From: Gracilibacillus orientalis
GTDB lineage: Bacteria > Bacillota > Bacilli > Bacillales > Amphibacillaceae
Assembly: GCF_900114645.1 (NCBI RefSeq)
Contig: NZ_FOTR01000003.1
Location: 310,001 to 374,000, forward strand
Reading direction: 5' to 3'
Length of the DNA stretch: 64,000 nt
Shown: piece by piece, positions 34,590 to 43,403 of the stretch
How positions within the stretch are numbered: position 1 is the stretch's first letter
Layout of the letters: each line of letters opens with the position of its first letter
Made by a program: the position numbers and the translations under genes
The notes under the pieces: model-generated
Databases searched by the model: none
What the model saw: only the letters and a program-made list of their open reading frames with translations
What the model was told of the DNA's origin: nothing

Positions 34590-35249
34590 TTGGAATTTGT
34601 ACAAATCTCTGAGCATGTTTATAAACTTACTTATGAAACTGTCGTTGGCATTCCTGTTAAAATCAATACATGGTACGTGGTGGATGGTGAGGATGTTTAC
34701 ATTATTGATACCGGAATGGAAGACCATGCACAAATGCAGTTGAATGCGGCAAAATCTTTGGGTGTTCCCAAAAGTATCTTACTGACACATGGTCATCTGG
34801 ATCATATTAATGGTGCCAAGTATTTACAAGATGAATTAAACATTCCTATTTATGCGCACGAAGTCGAAATTCCGTTTATTAATGGTGAAAAGCCATATCC
34901 AAACAAATCAGAAAAGGAGACAACTGGTGTTGAATATCGAGTCGAGGCTTTGAGTGACAATATCATCAAAACGTTACCTTTGGACCTATATTTAACACCC
35001 GGTCATGCACCAGGACATGTAATATATCATCATAAAGATGATAATGTTTTGCTAGCTGGAGATTTATTTATTTCTCGTTCTAAAACCTTACATCCGCCAA
35101 TTAAAAATTTCACGGTCGATATGAGTGAAAATATTAATAGCGGAAAAGTTATAGATGAAATTAAACCTTCTATCATATCTTCAGCACATGGCGAAGATGT
35201 TAAATACAATGATGAATTGTATACCATTTATAAATTTATATATGAATAG
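34590..35249 (+). CDS. MBL-fold metallo-hydrolase
   Basis: 219 residues. The zinc motif H-x-H-x-D-H (THGHLDHINGAKYL) is at about 67-72. Further ligands appear as TPGHAPGHVI (His), AGDLFIS (Asp) and SSAHGED (His). This is the glyoxalase II/lactonase-like layout. The start is TTG at 34590, after AAGGAAGG about 11 bases upstream. It is divergent from the HxlR-type regulator and 11 bases ahead of a carbon-nitrogen hydrolase, so the two enzymes form an operon. Substrate unknown. Confidence 0.9.
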   Translation: MEFVQISEHVYKLTYETVVGIPVKINTWYVVDGEDVYIIDTGMEDHAQMQLNAAKSLGVPKSILLTHGHLDHINGAKYLQDELNIPIYAHEVEIPFINGEKPYPNKSEKETTGVEYRVEALSDNIIKTLPLDLYLTPGHAPGHVIYHHKDDNVLLAGDLFISRSKTLHPPIKNFTVDMSENINSGKVIDEIKPSIISSAHGEDVKYNDELYTIYKFIYE

Positions 35250-35260
35250 GAGATAGAAAG

Positions 35261-36067
35261 ATGAAAATACAATTATTTCAAATTGAAATTATAGAAGGAG
35301 AAGTTAAACAAAACGAAAATCATATTAAAACTTTATTTGAAGAAAAGCTCGAAACTGATACTGAGATTGTTGTAATCCCTGAAATGTGGAATAACGGTTA
35401 TGATTTACAGCATTTAGTAGAAAAAGCTGATATCGATTTAACAAGAAGTCTTCCTTTTATCCAGAGCTTAGCCACCAAATATCATGTGGATATTATTGCA
35501 GGTTCAGTTTCAAATAAACGTGATGACAATATATATAATACGGCTTTTGCAGTATCAAAAACGGGCGAGCTGCTTTATCAAAAAGATAAAACCCATCTCG
35601 TGCCAATGTTAGATGAACATTATTATTTAACAGGTGGAAATGGTGTTCCAGAAGTATTTGAAATTAACGATACCAAGGCGAGCCAAATTATATGTTATGA
35701 CTTACGTTTCCCAGAAATTACACGTTACCCAGCATATCAGGGTGCAAAGATTGTATTCTATGTTGCGCAATGGACAACAAAAAATTTAAACCATTGGAGA
35801 TCACTATTGAAAGCTAGAGCAATAGAAAATGGCATCTATGTCATTGCATGCAACAGTGTGGGGGATGTGAATAATGAAAATCATGTCGGTAACACGTATG
35901 CGGGACACTCAATTGTCATTGATCCAAACGGAAACATTGTAGAAGAAGCAGGCAACCAAGAAGCAACCCTAACAGCAGAAGTCGATATACAAAAGGTAGC
36001 AGAACAACAACAAAACATTCCCATATTTGAAAACCTGAGACCAGATGTTTATAAGTATGCGGAGTAG
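35261..36067 (+). CDS. Carbon-nitrogen hydrolase, omega-amidase (MtnU/YkrU)-like
   Basis: 268 residues of nitrilase fold with the Glu-Lys-Cys triad: Glu in VVIPEMWNNGYDL, Lys in YQKDKTHLVPM, Cys in QIICYDLRFPE. Overall sequence follows Bacillus subtilis YkrU/MtnU, which hydrolyses 2-oxo-acid amides (for example ketoglutaramate) released by aminotransferases. GAGATAGAAAG precedes the ATG. It is in an operon with the MBL hydrolase. A link to the methionine block 8 kb downstream is possible but not shown. Confidence 0.88.
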   Translation: MKIQLFQIEIIEGEVKQNENHIKTLFEEKLETDTEIVVIPEMWNNGYDLQHLVEKADIDLTRSLPFIQSLATKYHVDIIAGSVSNKRDDNIYNTAFAVSKTGELLYQKDKTHLVPMLDEHYYLTGGNGVPEVFEINDTKASQIICYDLRFPEITRYPAYQGAKIVFYVAQWTTKNLNHWRSLLKARAIENGIYVIACNSVGDVNNENHVGNTYAGHSIVIDPNGNIVEEAGNQEATLTAEVDIQKVAEQQQNIPIFENLRPDVYKYAE

Positions 36068-36101
36068 TGATGTGTATATAGAGTAAGGGTAACATTTCCG
36101 A

Positions 36102-36139
36102 ACACGGGAAGGTGTAAAATATCCTTCCCGTGTATTTTT
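36102..36139 (+). terminator. Terminator after the omega-amidase-like gene
   Basis: ACACGGGAAGG and CCTTCCCGTGT form an 11-bp stem with a ten-base loop, then ATTTTTG. Confidence 0.92.
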
Positions 36140-36222
36140 GTCATTTGTACCGTGTTTCCTTGTATTTTTAATACTACACTAACCCCTTTTTCACCAAACG
36201 GGCGCAATTGTGGCAAACCATC

Positions 36223-36263
36223 AGTCTAATTTTTCCTTTAAAAGAAGGAGAGATTGGGCTTTT
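36223..36263 (+). terminator. Second terminator-like hairpin
   Basis: A 16-pair stem with several G-T pairs (AGTCTAATTTTTCCTT with AAGGAGAGATTGGGCT) is followed by TTT. It may back up the first one or be left from a lost gene. Confidence 0.5.
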
Positions 36264-36338
36264 CATATTTATTTCCAGTGCAAAATAAAATCTAAACTGA
36301 CATATATGCCCTTGTTTATACATTTTGTTTGCTTTATT

Positions 36339-36533
36339 TTATTCATTTTTTTCTGTTGAAATTACAGGAGATCCATTCTGATCTAACAAAGGAGTTAAAC
36401 CTCCTGAATAACGATCCCAACTGTATAAATAATTTATCCCCGTCTCTTTATCTACTAATATTTTACAACCAGAGCTTGATCCATTTTTATAAATAACCTT
36501 AAACCTGCTATTTGATTTTGACTTATTAAACAT
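36339..36533 (-). CDS. DUF6440 family small protein
   Basis: 64 residues: MFNKSKSNSRFKVIYKNGSS, then GCKILVDKETGINYLYSWDR and GGLTPLLDQNGSPVI. The pair 'ILVDKETGxNYL' and 'GGLTPLLDxxGxPVI' is typical of this small, beta-rich Bacillota family. Function unknown. GGAGA lies before the ATG. It stands alone between terminators. Confidence 0.85.
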   Translation of the reverse strand: MFNKSKSNSRFKVIYKNGSSSGCKILVDKETGINYLYSWDRYSGGLTPLLDQNGSPVISTEKNE

Positions 36534-36583
36534 GTCCGTTTCTCCTCTCTATATTCTAAGCTATGAAAACTTACTCTTACAAC

Positions 36584-36622
36584 AAAAGAGAATCAAGGGT
36601 TGAGTAAATCTTTGATTCTCTT
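36584..36622. terminator. Terminator-like inverted repeat
   Basis: AAGAGAATCAA and TTGATTCTCTT form an 11-bp stem with a 15-base loop. The T-run is weak, and there is no clear gene served. Confidence 0.4.
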
Positions 36623-36721
36623 CTGTAATGTCAATCACTAAACATATATTCTTGTTTGGCCATTAATAAACTATTTTTTCGTGTTGCTATAAGGCTCTCA
36701 GTTGCATTTTCTTTTTAAAAA

Positions 36722-36850
36722 TTGCTTACTGATAAAGAAATGTCGATTGCTGCAATTACGGATTGCTTCCCGATAAGCCGTACTGCCGTAAACAAACATC
36801 TGCATGTTCTTTTTGAGGCTGGACAGGAAACTGAATTATTTCACTGGTGA
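36722..36850 (+). pseudogene. ArsR-type HTH remnant
   Basis: A 42-codon frame reads LLTDKEMSIAAITDCFPISR, TAVNKHLHVLFEAGQ and then unrelated residues to TGA. The helix pair before SRTAVNKHLHVL and the following EAG are typical of ArsR-family winged helices. The start and the wing are missing, so this is a degraded fragment. Confidence 0.7.
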
Positions 36851-36898
36851 GCAAAAATAGAGGGAAGTTTTTTTTAAAACTGGGAGAGAGAATAATAT

Positions 36899-36934
36899 AA
36901 AAGGGTTGTTTAGAGTTTTTAAACAACCTTTTTA
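36899..36934 (+). terminator. Terminator-like hairpin before the resolvase remnant
   Basis: GGTTGTTTA and TAAACAACC form a 9-bp stem with a seven-base loop, followed by TTTTTA. Confidence 0.75.
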
Positions 36935-37028
36935 CTATCTGAAACCTTATTGGAACAAACGTAAATGAGTGGTAAAATGAGGTTTCCACATGTCCCATGT
37001 GACTTGTTTCAAAATAGGAATGGAAATT

Positions 37029-37556
37029 ATGAGAAGAATCGGTTGTGTAAGGGTCAGTTCGATTGATCAGAATCCTGCAAGACAATACAAGCAACTCGAA
37101 GAAATAGGAATGGATATCATATTTGAAGAAAAGTTATCCGGAGCTACAAAAAATGTTAGATGAACTACAGGCCGATGATACGATTTTTGTTACAGACCTT
37201 ACCCGGAGTACAAGAGATTTATTTGAATTGGTCGATGACATCAAGCAAAAGAAGGCAAATTTGAAGTCCTTGAAAGATACCTAGTTAGATTTATCCGAAG
37301 ACAATCCCTATAGTGAGTTTTTAATGACTATCATGGGAGGCTTAATCAATTAGAACGTGATCTTATTGAAGGAATAGGACTTGCCAAAAAAGAGGGGAAA
37401 TATCGGGGGCGGGTAAAAAAATATCATTCGAAACATGAAGGCATTAACTATGCAGTGGAACTTTACAGAGAGAGAAATATGACTGTTAAAAAAATTTGTA
37501 AAATCACAAATGTGTCAAGATCGGCTTTGTACAGAAAATTGGCAGAAAGAAAGTAA
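37029..37556 (+). pseudogene. Degenerate serine recombinase (Tn3-resolvase/invertase type)
   Basis: The order of pieces is intact but the frame is broken at least twice. First comes MRRIGCVRVSSIDQNPARQY with the catalytic Ser (RVSS) and KLSGATK. Then LQKMLDELQADDTIFVTDLT and RSTRDLFELVD follow, with a TAG where relatives have Trp (KDT-stop-LDLSEDNPYS). Then LERDLIEGIGLAKKEGKYRG and a C-terminal HTH (MTVKKICKITNVSRSALYRK) follow. It is a dead resolvase that marks an old mobile element next to the GC-richer module downstream. Confidence 0.88.
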
Positions 37557-37738
37557 AGAAGCTAACCACATTAAAAGGTAAATATTTCCTATAGTGGCCC
37601 TTCAATCCTCGAATCGTTTCCGTACCCCCACCATAGGTGAAACATTAATCTATGATATATTAATGAGGAGTAATTCTTTGTTACCTCAAATTATTTTATT
37701 TACAACAGTCAAATTTGCGACACTAGGAGGCTGGCTCG
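37557..37738. other. Leader of the two-component operon
   Basis: No established gene. A TTG frame at 37678-37764 (28 codons, GAGGAG 7 bases upstream) ends inside the response-regulator start. It may be a translationally coupled leader peptide; this is speculative. Confidence 0.35.
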
Positions 37739-38422
37739 ATGAAGATAAACATATTTGTTGTTGAAGATGATGATGCTTTGTTTGCTGCGTTGAAGAAAGG
37801 TCTAGAGGCTTGGTCGTTCCGGGTCACGAGACCAGATGATTTTGAAGGTGTGATGCGTTCATTTCTTGAACAACAGCCTCAGCTCGTCATCATGGATGTC
37901 ATACTCCCGAAATTTGACGGTTTTCATTGGTGTCGCGAGATTCGCGCTGTATCCAAAGTACCCATTGTTTTCCTTTCCTCCCGCGATCACCCATTGGATA
38001 TGGTCATGGCACTGAACATGGGGGCGGACGACTTCATCCAGAAGCCGTTTCATACAGACGTGCTTTATGCCAAAATTCAAGCCGTTCTCCGGAGGACATA
38101 TGCTTATGGCGAAGAGCAATCGAATATTCTTGAATGGAACGGCGCCTTGATTGATTTGAATCGAGGTGTAATTCGAAACGCTGGGAAAGAAGTGGATTTA
38201 ACAAAAAACGAATTTTTTATACTGATCACGCTCGTGAGATCGAACAATGTCATTATCTCGCGCCATGACTTGATACGAAAGCTGTGGGAGGACGAGCAGT
38301 TCGTGAACGACAATACCCTCACGGCGAATATAACCCGTTTGCGGCATAAGCTGGAGACGATCGATTTGGCAGACACTATTGTGACAAAAAAAGGGCTGGG
38401 TTATATGGCCATCACTTTATAG
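37739..38422 (+). CDS. OmpR-type response regulator, BceR-like
   Basis: 227 residues. The receiver domain has acidic residues EDDD near 10, phospho-acceptor Asp53 (IMDVILP), and Lys in the PFHTD-preceding QKPF. The C-terminal winged helix (VDLTKNEFFILITLVRSNNV, ending KKGLGYMAI) binds DNA. AGGAGG precedes the ATG. It is followed by the kinase, an ABC ATPase and a FtsX-type permease, the set used by Bacillaceae to sense and resist cell-wall peptide antibiotics. The likely target is the palindrome at 39551. Confidence 0.92.
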   Translation: MKINIFVVEDDDALFAALKKGLEAWSFRVTRPDDFEGVMRSFLEQQPQLVIMDVILPKFDGFHWCREIRAVSKVPIVFLSSRDHPLDMVMALNMGADDFIQKPFHTDVLYAKIQAVLRRTYAYGEEQSNILEWNGALIDLNRGVIRNAGKEVDLTKNEFFILITLVRSNNVIISRHDLIRKLWEDEQFVNDNTLTANITRLRHKLETIDLADTIVTKKGLGYMAITL

Positions 38423-38458
38423 AGATTATAAACATGTACTGATAGGAGGAACCGTGCC

Positions 38459-39493
38459 GTGTTTATCCGTTACGTTGATGCAAGGAAAAGTTGGATTTTA
38501 CTATTTGTCGGCTTACTCGGCTTAGCTAATGCTCTGATCCTGCTTGATCAAGGCATCCAGGTCACATCTACTTCTCTCTTTTATTTTAACGCCTCATTTA
38601 TTCTGTCCTTTCTCTTGTTTTTTATATGGCGCTTCAAGAGAGAAACAAAATATGCCACCGCGTTGGCTGCTCTGCAGGAAGACATGGCCTTAGATTGGAT
38701 CGAGACTCTTCCTGAGCCTGGGGACGGTCTAGATAAGATAACCAATGACATCTTACAGGAGGCCTCCCTTCAGTTCAAACGAAAGCTTTCTGACTATAAA
38801 GAAACTCAACTGATCGAGAATGAATTCACGGCCTCATGGATCCATGAGGTGAAGACTCCTCTCACCGCCATGAAGCTAATCCTGGACGCCCGGCCAAGTG
38901 ATCCAGAAATACGTAAAATTGAAGCGGAATGGTTGCGGGTGTATTTGTTGGTCGACCGTCAGCTGCATATGACACGTCTGCCCGCGATCGAATCAGACTA
39001 TGTTCTTGAATTGGCCTCCATACAGCGCCTTGCCGCGGAAGAAGTACGGGAGCTGGCGCCATGGTGTATGGAAAAAAATCTGGCGGTCAGTATCGAAGGA
39101 ACGGATGTAAAGGCCATTACAGACCGAAAATGGTGCCGCTTCATCCTTCGGCAATTGTTGACGAATGCCGTGAAATATAATCCTGCGAATACGGCACTTA
39201 TGATCGTGACGGATGTAACGGAGACAGGCCAAGTCTTTTTGGATGTCATCGATGAAGGACCGGGAATACAGCCGCACGAATTGCCGCGTATCTTTGACAA
39301 AGGCTTCACGGGCGAAAACGGCAGGATTCAAAATGCTGCGACCGGACTTGGGCTCTATCTTGCAAAAACCGTTGCAGATAAATTAGAAATTACCCTCAAA
39401 GCGCAACCCGGTCAAACGAAAGGTACGGTGATGCGAATGATTTTTGTCAATCCCAACGCATTCGAAGCTGTCCGAAGAGGGGCGGGCGAGTAA
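38459..39493 (+). CDS. Intramembrane-sensing histidine kinase, BceS-like
   Basis: 344 residues from GTG with AGGAGGA 8 bases upstream. Only two N-terminal helices (about 12-30 and 40-57) with a very short outside loop are present, the hallmark of kinases that sense through their partner ABC transporter. Phospho-acceptor His129 lies in SWIHEVKTPLTAMKL. The ATPase part has RQLLTNAVKYNP (N box), DEGPGI (G1) and TGLGLYLAK (G2). It phosphorylates the upstream regulator when the transporter engages its peptide. Confidence 0.93.
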   Translation: MFIRYVDARKSWILLFVGLLGLANALILLDQGIQVTSTSLFYFNASFILSFLLFFIWRFKRETKYATALAALQEDMALDWIETLPEPGDGLDKITNDILQEASLQFKRKLSDYKETQLIENEFTASWIHEVKTPLTAMKLILDARPSDPEIRKIEAEWLRVYLLVDRQLHMTRLPAIESDYVLELASIQRLAAEEVRELAPWCMEKNLAVSIEGTDVKAITDRKWCRFILRQLLTNAVKYNPANTALMIVTDVTETGQVFLDVIDEGPGIQPHELPRIFDKGFTGENGRIQNAATGLGLYLAKTVADKLEITLKAQPGQTKGTVMRMIFVNPNAFEAVRRGAGE

Positions 39494-39550
39494 TATCCAG
39501 CTATGAAGCAGTCAGGATTGCTCCTGGCTGTTTTTGGTGTGGAATAGTGA

Positions 39551-39627
39551 ACGTGACAATATTGTCACGTTGTCTTGCCAGATTGTCATGCAAAACGTAC
39601 GACAAGCGGAAAATCCAACCGTATAAT
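39551..39627 (+). promoter_or_regulatory. Response-regulator operator and promoter of the ABC genes
   Basis: A perfect 20-bp palindrome ACGTGACAAT/ATTGTCACGT (39551-39570) and a further GATTGTCATG half site lie upstream of a -10 TATAAT (39622-39627) with no good -35. This layout suits an activator-dependent BceR-type promoter in front of bceAB-like genes. Confidence 0.8.
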
Positions 39628-39668
39628 AAAGCTATTATCAAGCAACAATTATGATTTGGAGGTACGTT

Positions 39669-40454
39669 ATGGATCAGTTGAATGTAGGAGAAACCGTTTT
39701 ACAAGCACGAAATGTCCACAAAACATTTGGTACCAAAGGAAATGCACAGCATGTATTAAAAGGAATAGATTTACGCGTAACCCGCAGTGAATTTGTCGGC
39801 ATTATGGGCCCTTCCGGCTCAGGCAAGACGACATTGCTTAACGTCTTAGCCACGATTGATCATACTACGGACGGAACGGTTTTAATCGACGACGCAGATA
39901 TATCCAAGCTGAGTAATACCGCGCTTTCCGCCTTTCGGCGCAACAAGCTGGGATTCATCTTCCAGGATTACAATCTACTGGACACGTTGACAGTGAAGGA
40001 AAATATACTGCTGCCCATCTCCCTTAGCAAAATGAGCAAGCGGAAAGCGGAAAGCGAGTTCACAGCCATCGCCGATGTGTTTGACATTAAAGCACTGTCG
40101 CACAAATATCCGCATGAAATATCAGGAGGCCAGAAACAACGGACAGCTGCCGGGCGCGCTCTGATCCACCAGCCTTCGATCGTGTTTGCGGACGAACCGA
40201 CCGGTGCACTGGATTCCAAATCCGCTTCCTCGTTACTGGACGTGATGGAGAAGGTGAATCAGCAGCGAGGCGTCACCGTTGTCATGGTGACACATGATCC
40301 GGTAGCCTCCAGCTATTGCAGCCGTGTTGTGTTTTTAAGAGACGGGAAGATTTATTCCGAGCTGTACCGCGGCGATAAAACAAGACATGCCTTCTTTAAT
40401 GAAATTATGGACGTGCAAGCTGTACTGGGGGGTGACCATGTTGACGGTTTTTGA
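39669..40454 (+). CDS. ABC transporter ATP-binding protein, BceA-like
   Basis: 261 residues. Walker A is GPSGSGKTT, the signature is ISGGQKQRTAAGRAL, and Walker B is VFADEPTGALD. It belongs to the MacB/BceA group that powers FtsX-type permeases. ATG at 39669 is used because GGAGG stands 6 bases upstream. Its stop overlaps the permease start by 17 bases, so translation is coupled. It should drive removal or target protection against peptide antibiotics such as bacitracin-like compounds. Confidence 0.94.
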   Translation: MDQLNVGETVLQARNVHKTFGTKGNAQHVLKGIDLRVTRSEFVGIMGPSGSGKTTLLNVLATIDHTTDGTVLIDDADISKLSNTALSAFRRNKLGFIFQDYNLLDTLTVKENILLPISLSKMSKRKAESEFTAIADVFDIKALSHKYPHEISGGQKQRTAAGRALIHQPSIVFADEPTGALDSKSASSLLDVMEKVNQQRGVTVVMVTHDPVASSYCSRVVFLRDGKIYSELYRGDKTRHAFFNEIMDVQAVLGGDHVDGF

Positions 40455-42366
40455 ATTAGCGCTTCGCAGCATGCGGCAAAATGTGAAGCATTATTATTTG
40501 TACTTCTTTGCGCTGATCTTTAGTATGAGCCTATATTTTGTCTTCACCTCACTACAGCACGATCAGGCTGTTCTGAATATGACACATCCGAGCGTTGACT
40601 TCACTGCCGGGTTTCAAATTGCGGGAGTCATGCTGATTGTGATCGTTGGGATCTTTACCGTCTCGGCCAACGGCATTTTCCTGCGTCGGCGCAGTCGAGA
40701 AATCGGACTATACCAGCTGGTTGGTCTTTCCAAAGGCTGGGTAGCCCGATATCTAATGATCGAGAATATACTGCTTGGCTTAGGTGCACTACTTGCTGCG
40801 ATCATTTGCGGCGCGTTGATTTCAAGGCTGTTCGTCCTGATTTTGTTGAATCTGCTCGGCTTAGAAGGGATTGTCGGCATCAGCTTCTCCGTACCAGCGG
40901 CTTTTAAAACGTCGATGGTCTATCTTCTCATCATCGTCATCACTTCCATTCAGATGATGCTGAAGGTTTATCGCAGCACCCTTCTGAATCTGTTTCAAGC
41001 TGACAAGCAGCCTGACCTCACTAAGCCGCCCAAAGCGGTGGCATCTGCTATTTTCGCCCTGCTCGGTCTGGCGCTGATTGGATACGGCTATGAATTATCG
41101 GGTCATATCAATGAACAGTTATTCCTCAACGCACCATTGGTACTCGGATCCATCGTTGCAGGGACTTACTTATTGTTTCGCGTTACGATCAGACGGTGCT
41201 TTTACCGGTTCCGCAAACGTAAAGATGGACACCTAGGCTTAACAAACAGCCTGTCGATGGCTCCGCTGATGCACCATACGAAAGCAAATGCCAACTCACT
41301 TACCTTGATTACGGTGTTGTCGGCCATGGCCATCACGCTGATTTCCATGGCTTACTCCTTCTACTACTCCGTAGAGCAAGAGACCCGCCACGATTTCCCT
41401 GATGATTTTATGTTTGAAAACGAGCCGCAGGAGGCGCTGTCGTTCAAGATGGAGCTGGAGAAGGAAGGCATCGATGTTAATCACCACGTCGTTCAAGCGG
41501 TTCTGACGATGGGCATCATCCTTGATCCGAATGACGAATCCCGTAAGGTTGAAGAAAGTTTGTTATGGCTTCCGGCCGAACAGCTTAAACAAACAGGCGC
41601 AGACCTCAACGTGCCGCCAGATGGCGAAGCCATTTTGTACAATGCTGGGGCCTCACTTGCCGGGGACTTAGATGAGCAGTCGAAGCGATATCCAACCGAA
41701 ATAGTGCTGGAGCAGCATGGACAGACTGTTATGTATACATTGAGGACAGTGATGGAAAGGAACATCATGAATTTAAATGCTCCCGGCAGTCAGCTGCTAG
41801 TGTCAGAAGCGACGATGGACAAAATCGCAGTACAAATGGCCGATACGCCCGGTTATAAAATAATTCGCTTTGATACGTTTCAAGTTCCGGACAAGGAAGA
41901 GCTCGCCATAGCTTCCTCTCTATACGCAAAATCCGTCAGTGACGAACTATTATATTATTTCTATGCGCAGTACAAAGAAGTGCTGCAGACGACAGGCTTG
42001 CTCATTTTCATCGCAGCTTTCCTTGGACTTGTCTTTTTGATCTCAACCGGCAGCATCTTGTACTTCAAGCAAATGACCGAAGCCGAGCAGGAAAAGCAAA
42101 GCTTTAAGACGTTGCGTCAGCTCGGATTTGACGTGGATATGATCATGAAAGGCATTATACGAAAGCAGGCCATCGTGTTCCTTCTCCCTCTATCGATCGG
42201 TATGCTGCATTCGATCTTTGCTATCAAGGCGGCTTCATTTATGATCCGGTCGGATACCATGTTTCCGGCATCCATCGTCATGGCGATTTACACGGTTATC
42301 TATTTTGTATTCGCTCTGTTTACCATAGGCTACTACCGCAACATTGTAAAAAACGCTATGTCATAA
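40438..42366 (+). CDS. FtsX-domain ABC permease, BceB-like
   Basis: 642 residues. Predicted topology is ten helices with a large extracellular loop (about residues 310-510) between helices 7 and 8, as in BceB-type peptide sensors and exporters. FtsX domains are visible as VTANGIFLRRRSREIGLYQL VGLSK-like text near 80-105 and KQSFKTLRQLGFDVDM near 560. ATG at 40438 follows GGGGTGA. It partners the ATPase and signals to the BceS-like kinase. The block 37.7-42.4 kb is visibly GC-richer than its flanks. Confidence 0.93.
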   Translation: MLTVFELALRSMRQNVKHYYLYFFALIFSMSLYFVFTSLQHDQAVLNMTHPSVDFTAGFQIAGVMLIVIVGIFTVSANGIFLRRRSREIGLYQLVGLSKGWVARYLMIENILLGLGALLAAIICGALISRLFVLILLNLLGLEGIVGISFSVPAAFKTSMVYLLIIVITSIQMMLKVYRSTLLNLFQADKQPDLTKPPKAVASAIFALLGLALIGYGYELSGHINEQLFLNAPLVLGSIVAGTYLLFRVTIRRCFYRFRKRKDGHLGLTNSLSMAPLMHHTKANANSLTLITVLSAMAITLISMAYSFYYSVEQETRHDFPDDFMFENEPQEALSFKMELEKEGIDVNHHVVQAVLTMGIILDPNDESRKVEESLLWLPAEQLKQTGADLNVPPDGEAILYNAGASLAGDLDEQSKRYPTEIVLEQHGQTVMYTLRTVMERNIMNLNAPGSQLLVSEATMDKIAVQMADTPGYKIIRFDTFQVPDKEELAIASSLYAKSVSDELLYYFYAQYKEVLQTTGLLIFIAAFLGLVFLISTGSILYFKQMTEAEQEKQSFKTLRQLGFDVDMIMKGIIRKQAIVFLLPLSIGMLHSIFAIKAASFMIRSDTMFPASIVMAIYTVIYFVFALFTIGYYRNIVKNAMS

Positions 42367-42392
42367 CCATCACTTAAAGGGGGATAAGCTAT

Positions 42393-42431
42393 ATGGGGTA
42401 CCGCCAACATTTCGGACATTTTGTACGCTAA
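42393..42431 (+). CDS. Possible 12-residue peptide after the permease gene
   Basis: ATG-GGG-TAC-CGC... encodes MGYRQHFGHFVR followed by TAA, with AAAGGGGGA 7 bases upstream and before the operon terminator. Small size makes chance likely. It could be a residue of a longer gene. Confidence 0.25.
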   Translation: MGYRQHFGHFVR

Positions 42432-42446
42432 GCATATTTCCAACCT

Positions 42447-42487
42447 AAAAAAATCGATTCCTTATCGTACAGGGAATCGATTTTTTG
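42447..42487 (+). terminator. Terminator of the Bce-type operon
   Basis: AAAAAAATCGATTCC and GGAATCGATTTTTT, 14-bp stem with about eleven loop bases and T-tail. Confidence 0.93.
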
Positions 42488-42602
42488 TTTTACAATCGCG
42501 CTCGTTGAATAGAGCTTCCTTAACGTTGTTAAAAACGAGGTTAGCGTCCGTGGAATATGCTTAACGTTGTAAATCCGCATTTATCTGATGCTACCCCTTA
42601 TC

Positions 42603-42726
42603 GAGGTATTAAGAGTGAAGCGAGATGCCATAGGATGTTAGGTAGAGGTCTTTGCTGCCTTACGACTTATGAGCAGACCTTTAGGCAACCCCAAAAGCGC
42701 TATTTATTCATTATCTTTGTATAACT
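42603..42726. repeat. Structured repeat, copy B
   Basis: Same direction and core as copy A at 31923-32034, with few mismatches in the core. It differs by lacking TCTTTG after GGTC and by about 11 extra bases (AAAAGCGCTAT) before the shared TTATCTTTGTATAACT end. The upstream 42510-42600 stretch carries CTTAACGTTGT twice. Together the copies bracket 10.7 kb that includes the tRNA scar, the resolvase remnant and the GC-rich module. Confidence 0.7.
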
Positions 42727-42780
42727 AATCTTAAAATATTTTCCAATACAATTATAAAAGTCATCAGTAATTTTTCCTGT

Positions 42781-43023
42781 TCACTTCCATCCAACAAAAA
42801 TTGCAAGAGTTGCCAAAAACGCTAACACAATTGCAGGCAATGAAAAAGTGCTAAAGTCGTCACCACCATTTATTTCACTTTCAATTGTTTTAATTACATT
42901 AGGATCTGTATTTTCTAAAAACCTTTTTACTTGGGATATTTCCCAAGCACTAAACTTTCCTTGAACAATTTCTTCGTTAAATTTAAAATCACCATCTTCC
43001 ACAGTTATAGCTTGCGATAACAA
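42781..43023 (-). CDS. Doubtful small membrane-anchored protein
   Basis: 80 residues from a TTG without a ribosome site, preceded in frame by a stop. The soluble part (IVQGKFSAWEISQVKRFLEN, TIESEINGG) ends in one membrane helix (LPAIVLAFLATLAIFVGW). The text looks protein-like, but the start is weak, so it may be the 3' end of a broken gene. No family recognised. Confidence 0.35.
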   Translation of the reverse strand: MLSQAITVEDGDFKFNEEIVQGKFSAWEISQVKRFLENTDPNVIKTIESEINGGDDFSTFSLPAIVLAFLATLAIFVGWK

Positions 43024-43190
43024 CTGTTTTTTTTAGTAACGATGGAATTAAAAGGAAAATAGATATACTTTTATATTTGTACTTGGTGTCGTGGTCAAAT
43101 TGATTGATGCGCTCAATTACATATTCACTTTTTTTCTTTATAAATTTTAAGGATTTTGTCTGCCATGAATTTATCCCTTAGCTCATGTTG

Positions 43191-43403
43191 TCAATGAGAG
43201 TTTAATAACTGTTTCTTAAGGAACACTTCACACGTTTTTAAACACCAACACCTTGTATCATTAATCACTAGATCAGGCTCAGGAATAATCCCTCTTTTGA
43301 TGTACATGCTTAATTTTCCAGCAGAACAATTCAATCCATTTTCATTTAAAAAAGAGACAAAACGGCTTTGATTGAAGTATTGAAGCAAAAAAGTCCGAAC
43401 CAT
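43191..43403 (-). CDS. Small HTH-like protein or fragment
   Basis: 70 residues. KLSMYIKRGIIPEPDLVIND followed by TRCW resembles the compact 'YxxRGxIPxPD...RxW' pattern of AlpA/MerR-like DNA-binding proteins. The nominal ATG (43403) lies inside the terminator hairpin of the oxidase gene, so the true start is probably lost and this is likely a remnant of a mobile-element regulator. Confidence 0.4.
   Translation of the reverse strand: MVRTFLLQYFNQSRFVSFLNENGLNCSAGKLSMYIKRGIIPEPDLVINDTRCWCLKTCEVFLKKQLLNSH

Noticed and set aside
36756-37094. 112-codon minus-strand frame across the ArsR/resolvase remnants
   Set aside because: It is a shadow of the plus-strand remnants and spans a terminator-like hairpin.
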